Shown here in pieces: positions 45,163 through 53,536 of a stretch of DNA of 64,000 nucleotides. This stretch comes from Mycolicibacterium aromaticivorans JS19b1 = JCM 16368 (GTDB lineage: Bacteria > Actinomycetota > Actinomycetes > Mycobacteriales > Mycobacteriaceae), in NCBI RefSeq assembly GCF_000559085.1, contig NZ_JALN02000001.1, positions 5,022,001-5,086,000 on the forward strand, written 5' to 3'. Position numbers and translations under genes: made by a program. The notes under the pieces are model-generated. The model had not been told where the DNA came from. It made no database searches and was given only the letters and a program-made list of their open reading frames with translations. How positions within the stretch are numbered: position 1 is the stretch's first letter; every line of letters starts with the position of its first letter.

Positions 45163-45366
45163 GTGGCGCCCGCGTGGGTGACGGTGCTGTCATGGGGTGC
45201 GCTGGCGTTGGCCGGAATCAGACCTCTGATCACCGTTTTCGACATCTACGCACGCGGTTACCGGCAGCGGATGCGCGTGATGGAGGCACTAGGGCCGGTG
45301 ACCGGACTGTACTTCGGTCCAGTCGCAGTGTGGTTGATCAGACGAGGGGTCAAGGAAGCGATGTGA
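45163..45366 (+). CDS. Small membrane protein, DUF4396-like fragment
   Basis: The 67-residue protein has a hydrophobic segment (VTVLSWGALALAGIRPLITV), then DIYARGYRQRMRVMEALGPVTGLYFGPVAVWLIRRG. This VMEALGPVTGLYFGP region resembles the N-terminal part of DUF4396 membrane proteins (consensus VMNVVWPVTALYFGP); the rest of that domain is absent, so it may be a natural short form or a remnant. AGGAGG six bases upstream fixes the GTG start. Its stop overlaps the next start. Confidence 0.65.
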   Translation: MAPAWVTVLSWGALALAGIRPLITVFDIYARGYRQRMRVMEALGPVTGLYFGPVAVWLIRRGVKEAM

Positions 45367-45851
45367 ACGGCTGGGAGCACGCGCTGATAGGCGACTGGCA
45401 CCAAGCGCCGTGGGCGGCTGCCAAGGCGTTGACACTGTTCGTCACGGCTGCAGCGGCGTTTCGCTTCACCCAACGTCGTGCGATCGCGGAGTTCACCCCG
45501 TTCGATTGGGTCACCGCAGTCGCAATCGGCGCAGTCGTGGGCCGGACCGCTACCGCGCCCGACACCGCATGGCTGACCGGAGCCGCGGCGCTGGCGACGT
45601 TGATCGCGGCGCATGCAGCGGTCGTCCGGATGCGGTTCGTCCCGGCCTTGAGGCGCATTGTGGATCCGCCGCTCCGCGTGCTCATCCGCGATGGCGAGGT
45701 CGACGAGCGAAACCTGCGGCGCAGCGGGCTGACTCGCGCCGACCTCGACGCGGTGCTGCGACAGCACGGCCATCTCAGCCCGCGGCACGTTCATCTGGCA
45801 CTGTTCGAAGAGAAGGGTGTGGTGTCGGTGCTGGCCGCGAAGGATGAGTGA
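45363..45851 (+). CDS. YetF/DUF421 family membrane protein
   Basis: The 162-residue protein has three N-terminal membrane helices (about residues 12-32, 45-63 and 70-90), with AEFTPFDWVTAVAIGAVVGR between the first two as in the YetF family, and the soluble DUF421 domain with LRVLIRDGEVDERNLRRSGLTRADLDAVLR. YetF proteins are spore or cell-envelope membrane proteins of unknown biochemical role. The GTG start overlaps the preceding stop, and the stop region overlaps the MarR start. Confidence 0.82.
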   Translation: MNGWEHALIGDWHQAPWAAAKALTLFVTAAAAFRFTQRRAIAEFTPFDWVTAVAIGAVVGRTATAPDTAWLTGAAALATLIAAHAAVVRMRFVPALRRIVDPPLRVLIRDGEVDERNLRRSGLTRADLDAVLRQHGHLSPRHVHLALFEEKGVVSVLAAKDE

Positions 45852-46269
45852 CGAGCGTGGCCGGAACATCGACGAAGAGGGGCCCTCCGAAGCCGTCACG
45901 GTGCCACAGCTGCGGGTGTTGGTGATGATCGACACCCAGGGCCCGCTGAACCTTGCTTCAGTCGCCGCGGCGCTGGACATCAGCCCGTCGAACGCCAGTC
46001 GGATCTGCGATCGGCTGATCAAAGCCGGCTTCCTGCACCGGCAGGACTCCGCGGCGGACCGGCGCAACATATCGCTGGCGCTCACGACCGAGGGAAGGCA
46101 ACTGGTCCGCAAAATGAACCGGCACCGCCGGCGCGCCATTACCCGGGCGCTGCGTGCGATGAGCGCCACGGAGCGGCAGTCGGTGGTCAACGCAATGGAC
46201 ACCTTCGCGGTCGCGGCCGGTGAACCGGCCGACGATGCCGGGCTCAGCTTGGTGTGGCCGCCGGGCTGA
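45844..46269 (+). CDS. MarR family transcriptional regulator, short N-terminus
   Basis: The 141-residue protein has a MarR winged helix: QLRVLVMIDTQGPLNLASVA, ALDISPSNASRICDRLIKAG, FLHRQDSAADRRNISLALT. The usual first dimerisation helix before it is nearly absent: only about 30 residues precede the DNA-binding domain. It overlaps the YetF-like gene by 8 bases and presumably regulates its own operon. Confidence 0.85.
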   Translation: MSDERGRNIDEEGPSEAVTVPQLRVLVMIDTQGPLNLASVAAALDISPSNASRICDRLIKAGFLHRQDSAADRRNISLALTTEGRQLVRKMNRHRRRAITRALRAMSATERQSVVNAMDTFAVAAGEPADDAGLSLVWPPG

Positions 46270-46334
46270 CACGAACCGATTTGTTACCGGTCCGCGCTCT
46301 TGGGTCCACATCAGACGTGAGAACGTAGACCTCT

Positions 46335-46892
46335 ATGCAATCGCACAGCTTCGTCACCTATGAGGAATTCGGGCGCCGGTTCTTCGAAATCGCGGTGACC
46401 GAGGAGCGGGTGGCTGCCGCGTTCGCCGAGATCGCCGGCGGCGAATTCGAAATGGGCCCGATGGCCCAGGGGCCTGGTGGCCTGGCCAAGGTCACCGCCA
46501 AGGTGAGAATCCAACAGCCGACCGCGCGGCGCAGCGTGGGCGACACCATCACCTTCAACGTGCGCATCCCGCTGGTGATCGAGCTGATCGTGGACCTGAG
46601 GGTCGACAAGCAGCGGTTCAAGGTTGATGGCGATATCGCGCTGCGGGCGACTGCCCGCGCGGCCGAACCGCTCACCCTGGTCATCGACGTCGCGAAGCCG
46701 AGGCCCTCTGACATCGCCGTGCATGTGACCTCGAAATCGGTGCGCGGCGAGATCCTGCGGATCGTGGCAGGCGTCGACACCGAGATCCGTCGCTTTGTCG
46801 CGGCATACGTCGCGGACGAGATCGACAGCCCGGCCTCGCAGCAGGCAAAGGTCATCGACGTCGAAGAGGCTGTTGCCTCAGCCTGGGACTGA
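46335..46892 (+). CDS. Conserved hypothetical protein
   Basis: The 185-residue protein begins MQSHSFVTYEEFGRRFFEIA and has alternating beta-rich segments (GGLAKVTAKVRIQQP, RIPLVIELIVDLRVDKQRF, RATARAAEPLTLVIDVAKP), suggesting a lipid- or hydrophobic-ligand-binding beta barrel. I recognise it only as an uncharacterised mycobacterial type. No signal peptide is present. It ends 10 bases before the alpha/beta hydrolase gene and probably shares its transcript. Confidence 0.65.
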   Translation: MQSHSFVTYEEFGRRFFEIAVTEERVAAAFAEIAGGEFEMGPMAQGPGGLAKVTAKVRIQQPTARRSVGDTITFNVRIPLVIELIVDLRVDKQRFKVDGDIALRATARAAEPLTLVIDVAKPRPSDIAVHVTSKSVRGEILRIVAGVDTEIRRFVAAYVADEIDSPASQQAKVIDVEEAVASAWD

Positions 46893-46902
46893 GGAGACGG
46901 CA

Positions 46903-47670
46903 GTGCGATTCGTCCTCGTCCACGGCGGCTTTCACGCGGGCTGGTGCTGGGAGCGGACCGTCGCCGAATTGAACCGACTTGGCCACGAGGCGGAGGCGGT
47001 CGATCTGCCGGGGCACGGCACCCGCGTCGACGACCCGCTGACCGAGTGGACCATTCCGTGTCGCCGTGACGCGATCCTCGCGGCGATCCGTCCCGGCGAC
47101 GTGCTGGTGGGCCATTCCGGCGGCGGTTTCGATGCGACAGTGGCGGCCGATGCCGCCGTTGAGGCCGTCAGTCACATCGTCTATCTGGCCGCAGCGCTGC
47201 CCCGGGAAGGTCGTAGCTATCCCGAGGCGATGGCGATGCGCAACACCGAAGACGGTGAATTCGACGGCGATGTCGGGGAGATGCTCGGCTATCTGCACTT
47301 CGACGACGAGGGGGCGATGACCTTCGCCGACTTCGGCGGTGCATGGCGCTACTTCTACCATGACTGCGACGAGACAACCGCCCGGTGGGCGTTCGACCGG
47401 CTGGGTCCGGAGAAATTCGGAGCGGTCAACGACACTCGGGTGTCGCTGCCCCGATTCTGGGCTGCCGAGCTGCCACGCAGCTTCATCCGCTGCACCGAGG
47501 ACCGGTCGATGCCCCGGTGGCTGGCCGACAGCGTTAGCGAGCGACTCGGGGTTGAGCAGCTGACCATCGAAGCGTCGCATTCGCCGTTCCTGAGCCGCCC
47601 GGCCGAGCTGGCCGAGTTGCTGGTCCACGCGACCACCACCCGTCCGATCGGCCCGCTACAGCCGGATTGA
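46903..47670 (+). CDS. Alpha/beta-hydrolase fold enzyme
   Basis: The 255-residue protein has the oxyanion HGGFHAGWCW, DLPGHGTR and the nucleophile elbow LVGHSGGG with Ser; the catalytic His is probably in IEASHSPFLSRP near the C-terminus. It resembles the salicylate-esterase/methyl-esterase-like branch of small carboxylesterases. The GTG start has GAGGAGA upstream. Substrate unknown. Confidence 0.88.
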   Translation: MRFVLVHGGFHAGWCWERTVAELNRLGHEAEAVDLPGHGTRVDDPLTEWTIPCRRDAILAAIRPGDVLVGHSGGGFDATVAADAAVEAVSHIVYLAAALPREGRSYPEAMAMRNTEDGEFDGDVGEMLGYLHFDDEGAMTFADFGGAWRYFYHDCDETTARWAFDRLGPEKFGAVNDTRVSLPRFWAAELPRSFIRCTEDRSMPRWLADSVSERLGVEQLTIEASHSPFLSRPAELAELLVHATTTRPIGPLQPD

Positions 47671-47737
47671 CGGCGTCTGAACGAAATCTTGCGTAAAGCG
47701 GGTAACCCCATGCGATGAACGGGTTGAGTGGACGGCG

Positions 47738-48889
47738 ATGACCGCCGTCGACGTCGAGCCCGAAGCTCCGCAGCGCGATCCGGATCCGCACACCAACCGG
47801 CTCGCGCTGATACGACGCATCGCCATTGTAATCTGGCTCGCCGGCATCGTATCGTGGACTGCCACAAACGGTTTGGCGCTCAATCGTGAACTCGTGCTGC
47901 TCTACGTGTGTTCCGGGCTGCTGGCCGCCAGCATCGGTAGGCGCCGGGTGTTGCTGATCGTGCGGGACTGGTTGCCCTTCGCCGCCGTGCTGATCGTCTA
48001 CGACCTGAGCAGGGGAGCGGCCGGGCTGATCGGCACCCCCACCCAGTGGGTGTGGCAGCCGGAGGTGGATCGCCGGATGTTCGGCGTGGTGCCCACCGTG
48101 TGGCTTCAGGAACACCTCAAGATGCCGTCCCCGCCCTGGTGGGAGGTGGTGATCAGCACGGTGTACATGTCGTTCTTCATCCTCCCGTACGTGGTGGCGG
48201 GTGTGTTGTGGTTGCGCGACCGGGCGGAGTGGAAGGCGTTCGTCCGTCGTTTTCTGGCGCTCTCGTTCGCGGCGCTGGCCATCTATGCGGTGCTGCCCGC
48301 CGCGCCGCCCTGGGCGGCCGCCCGCTGCGAGCCGGCCGACGTCGCAGGCGGTCCGTCCGCACCGCCATGCATGTTCGGCCCGGTGCCGCGTGCCGACGGC
48401 GGGCTGCTGGGGCCGGTGACCACCCAGCACCCGGGAGCCAACGACGTCGTGGAACGGATCTCCAGCCGAGGGTTTGGGATGCTTCATCTGGACGTGGCCC
48501 GCGCCCTGCTCGACGAGGGTCAGGCCAGCGTGAACCTGGTCGCGGCCATTCCGTCGCTGCACGCCGGCCTGTCGGCGATGATCGCGGCATTCCTGTGGGG
48601 ACGGGTCGCACGGCGCTGGCGGCCGCTGCTGGCCGGCTACGTGATGATCATGGCGTTCACGTTGGTGTACGCGGCTGAGCACTACGTCATCGATCTGCTA
48701 CTCGGGTGGTCGCTGGCCGCGGTGACGGTGCTCGTGGTCCGGCGTTACGAACGCCGCCGGCTGGCTGCGGCGGGACCGGCCGGTGAAATTGAGTGGCCGA
48801 CCGACAGCGCTGAGCTGGGTGAGAACGTCCTCGACGCGTGCCCTGGGCACCTCGGCCCGCCACTGCGGGAGGCTACTGGTCAGTTGTAA
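47738..48889 (+). CDS. PAP2/inositolphosphotransferase-like membrane protein
   Basis: The 383-residue protein has about six membrane helices and the PAP2_3 (AUR1-like) phosphatase motifs PSLHAGLSAMI and YAAEHYVIDLLLGW, carrying the two catalytic histidines. A loop between helices holds several Cys and Pro. Members transfer or remove phosphate-linked headgroups on lipids, such as phosphatidylinositol-type substrates. The last 45 residues are polar. The final 192 bases overlap the convergent DUF2993 gene. Confidence 0.85.
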   Translation: MTAVDVEPEAPQRDPDPHTNRLALIRRIAIVIWLAGIVSWTATNGLALNRELVLLYVCSGLLAASIGRRRVLLIVRDWLPFAAVLIVYDLSRGAAGLIGTPTQWVWQPEVDRRMFGVVPTVWLQEHLKMPSPPWWEVVISTVYMSFFILPYVVAGVLWLRDRAEWKAFVRRFLALSFAALAIYAVLPAAPPWAAARCEPADVAGGPSAPPCMFGPVPRADGGLLGPVTTQHPGANDVVERISSRGFGMLHLDVARALLDEGQASVNLVAAIPSLHAGLSAMIAAFLWGRVARRWRPLLAGYVMIMAFTLVYAAEHYVIDLLLGWSLAAVTVLVVRRYERRRLAAAGPAGEIEWPTDSAELGENVLDACPGHLGPPLREATGQL

Positions 48890-49540
48890 TGAGCTGGGCC
48901 CCAACGACAGACTGGTCAGAGTCAGGCCACTCGCCAGTTCCGGGAGCCGGACCGGGTATGACGGCAACCGCGTCGGCAACGCCCACCGACGCCGAGTGGT
49001 GCGCAGCGCCCGCGGGTGCAACCACAACGTGGAGCCGTCCAACTCCACATCCACCTCCACACTGCCGAGCCGGGGGTGGCGAGTCCAGCGCAACCGCGCG
49101 ATGCCGTCGTCGTCGACATGGCCCGACAATCTGGGCAGCGACTCCGAGAACACCGCGTTGAGCGCCTGGGTGGAGACGACCATGGTCACCTCCACCGGGG
49201 CGGCCACCAGCACCGGTGGGACGCCCGGCTTCAAGTGCACATTGTGCAGAACCATCGAGGCGCCCTCGAAATGATGCTTGCCCCAACGGATGTCGGTAGC
49301 GGTGATCCGGACGTCGTTCAGCTGGCCGACGGCAAGCCCACGAACGTCGAGGCGCGAGTTGAATTCGGTGACGGTCAGCGTGACGTCCCCGCCGTCGAGG
49401 CGCACGGTCATCGTGCGCCCGACCACCAGCCGCTTGACGGTCATGAACAGCGTGCGATACGCCATCGCCGCCCCGGTGCTCACCGGGAAGGTCGCCGCCG
49501 ACGACCAGACCGAAGACAGCAGACCCAGCGAACGTGCCAT
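48698..49540 (-). CDS. DUF2993 (LmeA-like) protein
   Basis: The 280-residue protein has a beta-rich DUF2993 domain: LDGGDVTLTVTEFNSRLDVRG, APVEVTMVVSTQALNAVF, LPSYPVRLPELASGLTLTSL. LmeA of mycobacteria, a member of this family, binds phosphoinositides and aids lipomannan elongation. The N-terminus may be a short membrane anchor (LGLLSSVWSSAATFPVS). AGGATGG lies 8 bases before the ATG at 49540; an ATG 12 bases earlier is possible. Its last 192 bases overlap the convergent PAP2 gene, each protein contributing only its polar tail. Confidence 0.78.
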   Translation of the reverse strand: MARSLGLLSSVWSSAATFPVSTGAAMAYRTLFMTVKRLVVGRTMTVRLDGGDVTLTVTEFNSRLDVRGLAVGQLNDVRITATDIRWGKHHFEGASMVLHNVHLKPGVPPVLVAAPVEVTMVVSTQALNAVFSESLPRLSGHVDDDGIARLRWTRHPRLGSVEVDVELDGSTLWLHPRALRTTRRRWALPTRLPSYPVRLPELASGLTLTSLSLGPSSLQLTSSLPQWRAEVPRARVEDVLTQLSAVGRPLNFTGRSRRSQPAAFVTPDHEHRHRGQRPPE

Positions 49541-49630
49541 AGGGCTACCCATCCTGCTCGGTCGGCACGGGGCGGCGCAACACCGCCAGTCCTGAGTTTG
49601 TATTCGCCGGGTGAGGGTATAACTGGCCCG

Positions 49631-50941
49631 ATGACGTCCGTGGTGGTGGTGGGAAGCGGCTTCACCGGGTTCGAGTGCGCACGGCGACTGCAGCATCGTT
49701 TGCGCCGGCAGCACACGGATGTGCAGATCACCCTCATTTCGCCGATCGACTACATGCTTTACACACCGCTGCTGCCCGACGTCGCAGGCGGTCTTGTCGA
49801 CGCGCGGTTCGTCTCCATCCCGCTGGCCGGCACGCTTGACGGGGTTCGGGTGATCCGCGGCCGCGTCGACACAGCGGACCTGACGGCGCACACACTCGGC
49901 TACACCGACCCCGAGGGTCGAACCCACGAACTTGCCTGGGATCGCCTGGTGCTGACGCCCGGCTCGGTGACCCGGCTCTTCGACATTCCCGGCCTGGCCA
50001 CCTACGCCCGCGGTCTCAAATCGATCGCCGAAGCCCTCTACCTGCGTGACCATTTCCTGGAGCAGCTCGAACTGGCCGGTCTCGACTCCGACCCCTCGGT
50101 GGCCGCGGGACGACGCACGGTCGTCGTGGTGGGCGCGTCGTATTCGGGCACCGAACTGGTGGTCCAGCTGCGGGCGCTGGCCGACGCCGCGGCCCGTCAG
50201 ATGGGATTCGACCCGCAATCGGTGCGCTTCGTCCTGCTGGACCTCGCCGAACAGGTGATGCCCGAGGTGGGCGCGAAACTCGGCAAAGCCGCTCGGGAGG
50301 TTCTGCGTGATCGCGGCGTCGACGTCAGGCTGGGCCTGACGTTGAAGGAAGTGCAGGCCAATCACGTTGTGCTCAGTGATGATTCGCGGATAGACACCCG
50401 GACGGTGGCCTGGGTGACGGGGGTGACCGCCGCACCGCTGATCGAGACGCTCGGCCTGCCGACTGAGAAAGGTCGGCTGAAGGTCGGGGCGGACCTGCGG
50501 GTGCCCGGCCATCCCGACGTGTTCGCCGCCGGCGACGCCGCCGCCGTCCCCGACCTGACCCAGCCCGGTACCATCACCCCGCCCACCGCCCAGCATGCGG
50601 TACGGCAGGGAAAGGCGTTGGCGCGCAACGTTGCCGCCAGCCTGGGATTCGGCACCTCCAAGGACTACCGGCACCGCAACATGGGTCTGGTCGTGGACCT
50701 CGGCCCACGCAAGGCCGTGGCCAACCCGCTCAACATCCAGGTCTCCGGCCTGCCCGCCAAAGCTGTCACCCGCGCTTATCACCTGTATGCGATCCCGCGC
50801 GGAGTCAACCGATGGGCGGTCGCGCTGGCCTACCTCACCGACCTGATCTTCCCGAGAACGCTGGTGTCGATGGGACTTGCCAGCCAGGAAGACGCCCAAT
50901 TCTCGACCAGCGAGGGCATTCCGATGCTCAAGGCCGATTGA
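49631..50941 (+). CDS. Type II NADH dehydrogenase-like flavoprotein
   Basis: The 436-residue protein has FAD motif VVVVGSGFTGFECARRL, YMLYTPLLPDVAGG, the NADH motif VVVVGASYSGTELVV and DVFAAGDAAAVPD, all as in NDH-2. The C-terminus contains a hydrophobic region typical of membrane-peripheral NDH-2 enzymes. It probably oxidises NAD(P)H and reduces a quinone; it differs enough from the main mycobacterial Ndh that I leave out the gene name. It is divergent from the DUF2993 gene across 90 bases. Confidence 0.88.
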   Translation: MTSVVVVGSGFTGFECARRLQHRLRRQHTDVQITLISPIDYMLYTPLLPDVAGGLVDARFVSIPLAGTLDGVRVIRGRVDTADLTAHTLGYTDPEGRTHELAWDRLVLTPGSVTRLFDIPGLATYARGLKSIAEALYLRDHFLEQLELAGLDSDPSVAAGRRTVVVVGASYSGTELVVQLRALADAAARQMGFDPQSVRFVLLDLAEQVMPEVGAKLGKAAREVLRDRGVDVRLGLTLKEVQANHVVLSDDSRIDTRTVAWVTGVTAAPLIETLGLPTEKGRLKVGADLRVPGHPDVFAAGDAAAVPDLTQPGTITPPTAQHAVRQGKALARNVAASLGFGTSKDYRHRNMGLVVDLGPRKAVANPLNIQVSGLPAKAVTRAYHLYAIPRGVNRWAVALAYLTDLIFPRTLVSMGLASQEDAQFSTSEGIPMLKAD

Positions 50942-52042
50942 CTACAGATCCAGCGTCAGGTGGCCGCCGTCGGGCGCGCGTGACACGCACGTCAGCATCA
51001 TTCCCTCGGCTCGCTCGGGTTGAGTGAGAAGCGTATCCCGATGCTGCACAACGCCGTTGACGACGCGGGTGCGGCAGGTGCCGCAGAATCCCTGCTGGCA
51101 GGAGTACGGCGCCGGCACGTGCTCGCGCTGCAGCGCCGACAGCAACGTCTCCTCGGGCCGCACCGCCACCGTGACACCTGTCGAGGCCACCGTCGCGGTG
51201 AACGTCGTGCCGTCGACCACCGGTGGGGCGGCGAACCGCTCGAAGTGCAGTTCGACGTTGTCGCGGCCGGTCAGCTCTTTCCGGATGGCGGTGAGCATGG
51301 GTGCGGGCCCGCAGGTGTAGACGCCTGCACCGTCCGGGCAATCTCCCAAAAGCTCTGCGGCGGTGGCAATTCCGTGCTCATCGTCGGTCCGGATCTGCAC
51401 CCGATCACCGAATTCACGTAGCTCGTCGAGGAACGGGATGGCCTCGCGGCTGCGACCGGTGTAGATCATCGACCAGTCGACACCCAGCCGCTGCGCCAGA
51501 CCCAGCATCGGCAGGATGGGGGTGATGCCGATACCGCCGGCGATGAACCGCAGCTGCCGGGCGGGGGAGCCGTAGCCGGGAACGGTGAGCGGGAACGCAT
51601 TTCGCGGGCCACCGGTGGTCGCCGTCGCCCCGATCGTAAGGTCGTCGTGCACCTCGATCGATCCGCCACCACCATCGGGGATGCGCCGCACCGCGATCCG
51701 GTAACTGGTTGGCACGGCGGGGTCGCCGCACAGAGAGTACTGCCGAATTCGGCCGCTGGGCAGCCGGATGTCCACATGCGCGCCGGGATGCCACGCCGGC
51801 AGCGGCCGTCGATCCGGCGCCGCCAGCGTCAGTGCCACCACGTTCTGATCCCGCGCGACCACACGGCGGTCGACGACCTGCAGAGAGAACGTGCGCTCGC
51901 GTGCCTGCGGCATCGCCGGGCGCCGCACCGCGCCGCTGATCGCCCACAGGGCCCTGATCGATGCGTCGGTGAGGCGCAGGAACGGATCGTGGCGAGTGCG
52001 GCCCGACACGCTCGGCGGTGCGGACCCGAGCCGGACTATCAC
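50942..52042 (-). CDS. Ferredoxin-reductase (FNR domain plus plant-type [2Fe-2S])
   Basis: The 366-residue protein has an N-terminal segment of about 40 residues (TRHDPFLRLTDASIRALWAI), a flavin/NAD reductase unit (RQYSLCGDP for FMN or FAD, AGGIGITPILPM and VYTCGPAPML for NAD) and a C-terminal ferredoxin domain with CQQGFCGTC and a fourth Cys (MLTCVS). It transfers electrons from NAD(P)H through flavin to [2Fe-2S]. The GTG start overlaps the stop of the upstream PF10118 gene by 4 bases (GTGA), so the pair are probably reductase and oxygenase of one system. Confidence 0.9.
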   Translation of the reverse strand: MIVRLGSAPPSVSGRTRHDPFLRLTDASIRALWAISGAVRRPAMPQARERTFSLQVVDRRVVARDQNVVALTLAAPDRRPLPAWHPGAHVDIRLPSGRIRQYSLCGDPAVPTSYRIAVRRIPDGGGGSIEVHDDLTIGATATTGGPRNAFPLTVPGYGSPARQLRFIAGGIGITPILPMLGLAQRLGVDWSMIYTGRSREAIPFLDELREFGDRVQIRTDDEHGIATAAELLGDCPDGAGVYTCGPAPMLTAIRKELTGRDNVELHFERFAAPPVVDGTTFTATVASTGVTVAVRPEETLLSALQREHVPAPYSCQQGFCGTCRTRVVNGVVQHRDTLLTQPERAEGMMLTCVSRAPDGGHLTLDL

Positions 52043-52938
52043 TGGTGCGCGGCGCGGGCGGCCGGCGAGCTCGCCAGATACGCGACCGCTTGCGCGGTGG
52101 ACCCGACGTCCTCGGGTGAATAGTTCGGCCGGAAGTAGGTCAGCGTCGTGGTGCCGAACAGTGTGCGGTACTTGGGCAGCAGCCCCAGCTTTGAGTCGCG
52201 GGCCCGCAGCCGCTGCATCTGCCACCACGTCATGTTCACCGTCGGATCCGTCCGGCACAGATACCAGCTGCCGCGGTTGAAGAAGCCGGCGATGAGGACC
52301 ACCGCCATCGCCATCGAGCGGATCCGGTCGAGATAGCTGTCGTGGAAGTAGACCGCGACGTCGTGCGCGACGTTGCGGTGCTCCACCTCCTCGCTGCCGT
52401 GCCAGCGGAACACGTCGACCAGGGTGGGGTCGGCGCCGAAGTCGTCCCAGGCGCAGTTGAGTGCGAAATCGCCCAGGACCGCGGTGTAGTGCTCGATCGC
52501 CGCGATCAGCCACAGGCGGTCGCACAGGTTGTTCAGCCGCCTGCGTGGGTCGGCTGACGTGCTGGGCGAGAGCACCTGACCGAACACGTAGTCGAGCTGG
52601 CGCAGGATCGGCTCGGCGTCCACGCCGCGCGCCACCATCAGCTCCTGCAGGACCTGGTCATGGGTGTCTGCGTGGGTGGCCTCCTGGCCGATGAATCCGC
52701 GCATGTCCTCGGCCAGCCGCGGGTCCTTCACCAGCGGCAGCGCCTCGTTGTAGGTGTCGACGAACCAGCGCTCCGCGACGGGAAGGACGACGTTGAGCAG
52801 ACCGATCACATGAGATGCGACCGGGTGCCCGGGAATCCAGTGCAACGGCGCATCGGACACGTCGAAGGCGACCTTGCGGGCCTGGATCTGCACCGGGCCC
52901 GGATCGATCTCGCGTTCGAAACGGCGTGGGCGCAGCAT
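52039..52938 (-). CDS. PF10118 metal-dependent protein (diiron-like)
   Basis: The 299-residue protein belongs to the family called predicted metal-dependent hydrolase (PF10118). The helical sequence carries ferritin-like iron ligands: FIGQEATHADTH, AAIEHYTAVL and GSEEVEHRNVAHDV. These Glu/His patterns are those of diiron oxygenases, and the coupled ferredoxin reductase supports an oxygenase or desaturase role more than hydrolysis. GGGAGG seven bases upstream fixes the ATG at 52938 over a TTG six bases earlier. Confidence 0.85.
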   Translation of the reverse strand: MLRPRRFEREIDPGPVQIQARKVAFDVSDAPLHWIPGHPVASHVIGLLNVVLPVAERWFVDTYNEALPLVKDPRLAEDMRGFIGQEATHADTHDQVLQELMVARGVDAEPILRQLDYVFGQVLSPSTSADPRRRLNNLCDRLWLIAAIEHYTAVLGDFALNCAWDDFGADPTLVDVFRWHGSEEVEHRNVAHDVAVYFHDSYLDRIRSMAMAVVLIAGFFNRGSWYLCRTDPTVNMTWWQMQRLRARDSKLGLLPKYRTLFGTTTLTYFRPNYSPEDVGSTAQAVAYLASSPAARAAHQ

Positions 52939-52992
52939 GGGCAAACCTCCCGGCAGTGGCTGCCGAGGAGTCTAGCTCGTCGCGGGGCGGGG

Positions 52993-53406
52993 TCAGCCGA
53001 CCTGAGTCGGCGTGACGGTGACGGTTCCGGGAGCACCCGGAGTCGGGCGGGAACCACCGTCGGACGGGATCTGCTGGGCGGGGGCCGAACCCGGTCCGCT
53101 GGGAGCCGGAGCCTCGGGCTGGGCAGCCTTGGTGCAGTTCAGCATCAGCGACATCTTGCCGCTGGCCAGGTATTTCTGGCTCTGCACGACGCACTGCGCC
53201 TGCGGTACATCACTGCCGACGGAACCGCCGAAGACGGTCTTGATGCCTTGTGCATGCAGGATCGCGACGGCTTTGTAGTACGGCTCGCCGAGAATGTTCA
53301 TGGTGCCGCCAGCGTTGGGGTCGGCATTGCTGGACCCCATGCCCAGGGCGGCTGCTGCCGAACCCGCGGCAAGCGCTCCGGCGGCCACCAGGATGAGCCT
53401 TTTCAC
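52993..53406 (-). CDS. Small secreted mycobacterial protein with proline-rich tail
   Basis: The 137-residue protein starts with a Sec signal peptide (VKRLILVAAGALAAGSAAAALG, cleavage near SNADP). A compact domain follows with GEPYYKAVAILHAQGIKTVF and two Cys (QCVV, LNCT), then a Pro/Thr-rich tail. The domain is a known type of mycobacterial exported hypothetical protein with PASTA-like features. The GTG start has GGAGG five bases upstream. Function unknown. Confidence 0.75.
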   Translation of the reverse strand: MKRLILVAAGALAAGSAAAALGMGSSNADPNAGGTMNILGEPYYKAVAILHAQGIKTVFGGSVGSDVPQAQCVVQSQKYLASGKMSLMLNCTKAAQPEAPAPSGPGSAPAQQIPSDGGSRPTPGAPGTVTVTPTQVG

Positions 53407-53536
53407 TCCAACCTCCGTCTGTGTCTGCGGTCGAACATAGCCCAGGGAGCTTGGAGATCGCTCTGCGAGCAGATCACACCAGCCTCTTGCGACCTCTATC
53501 GCCACAAGGGCATGGATTCGTTTCACCGGTTGGTGA

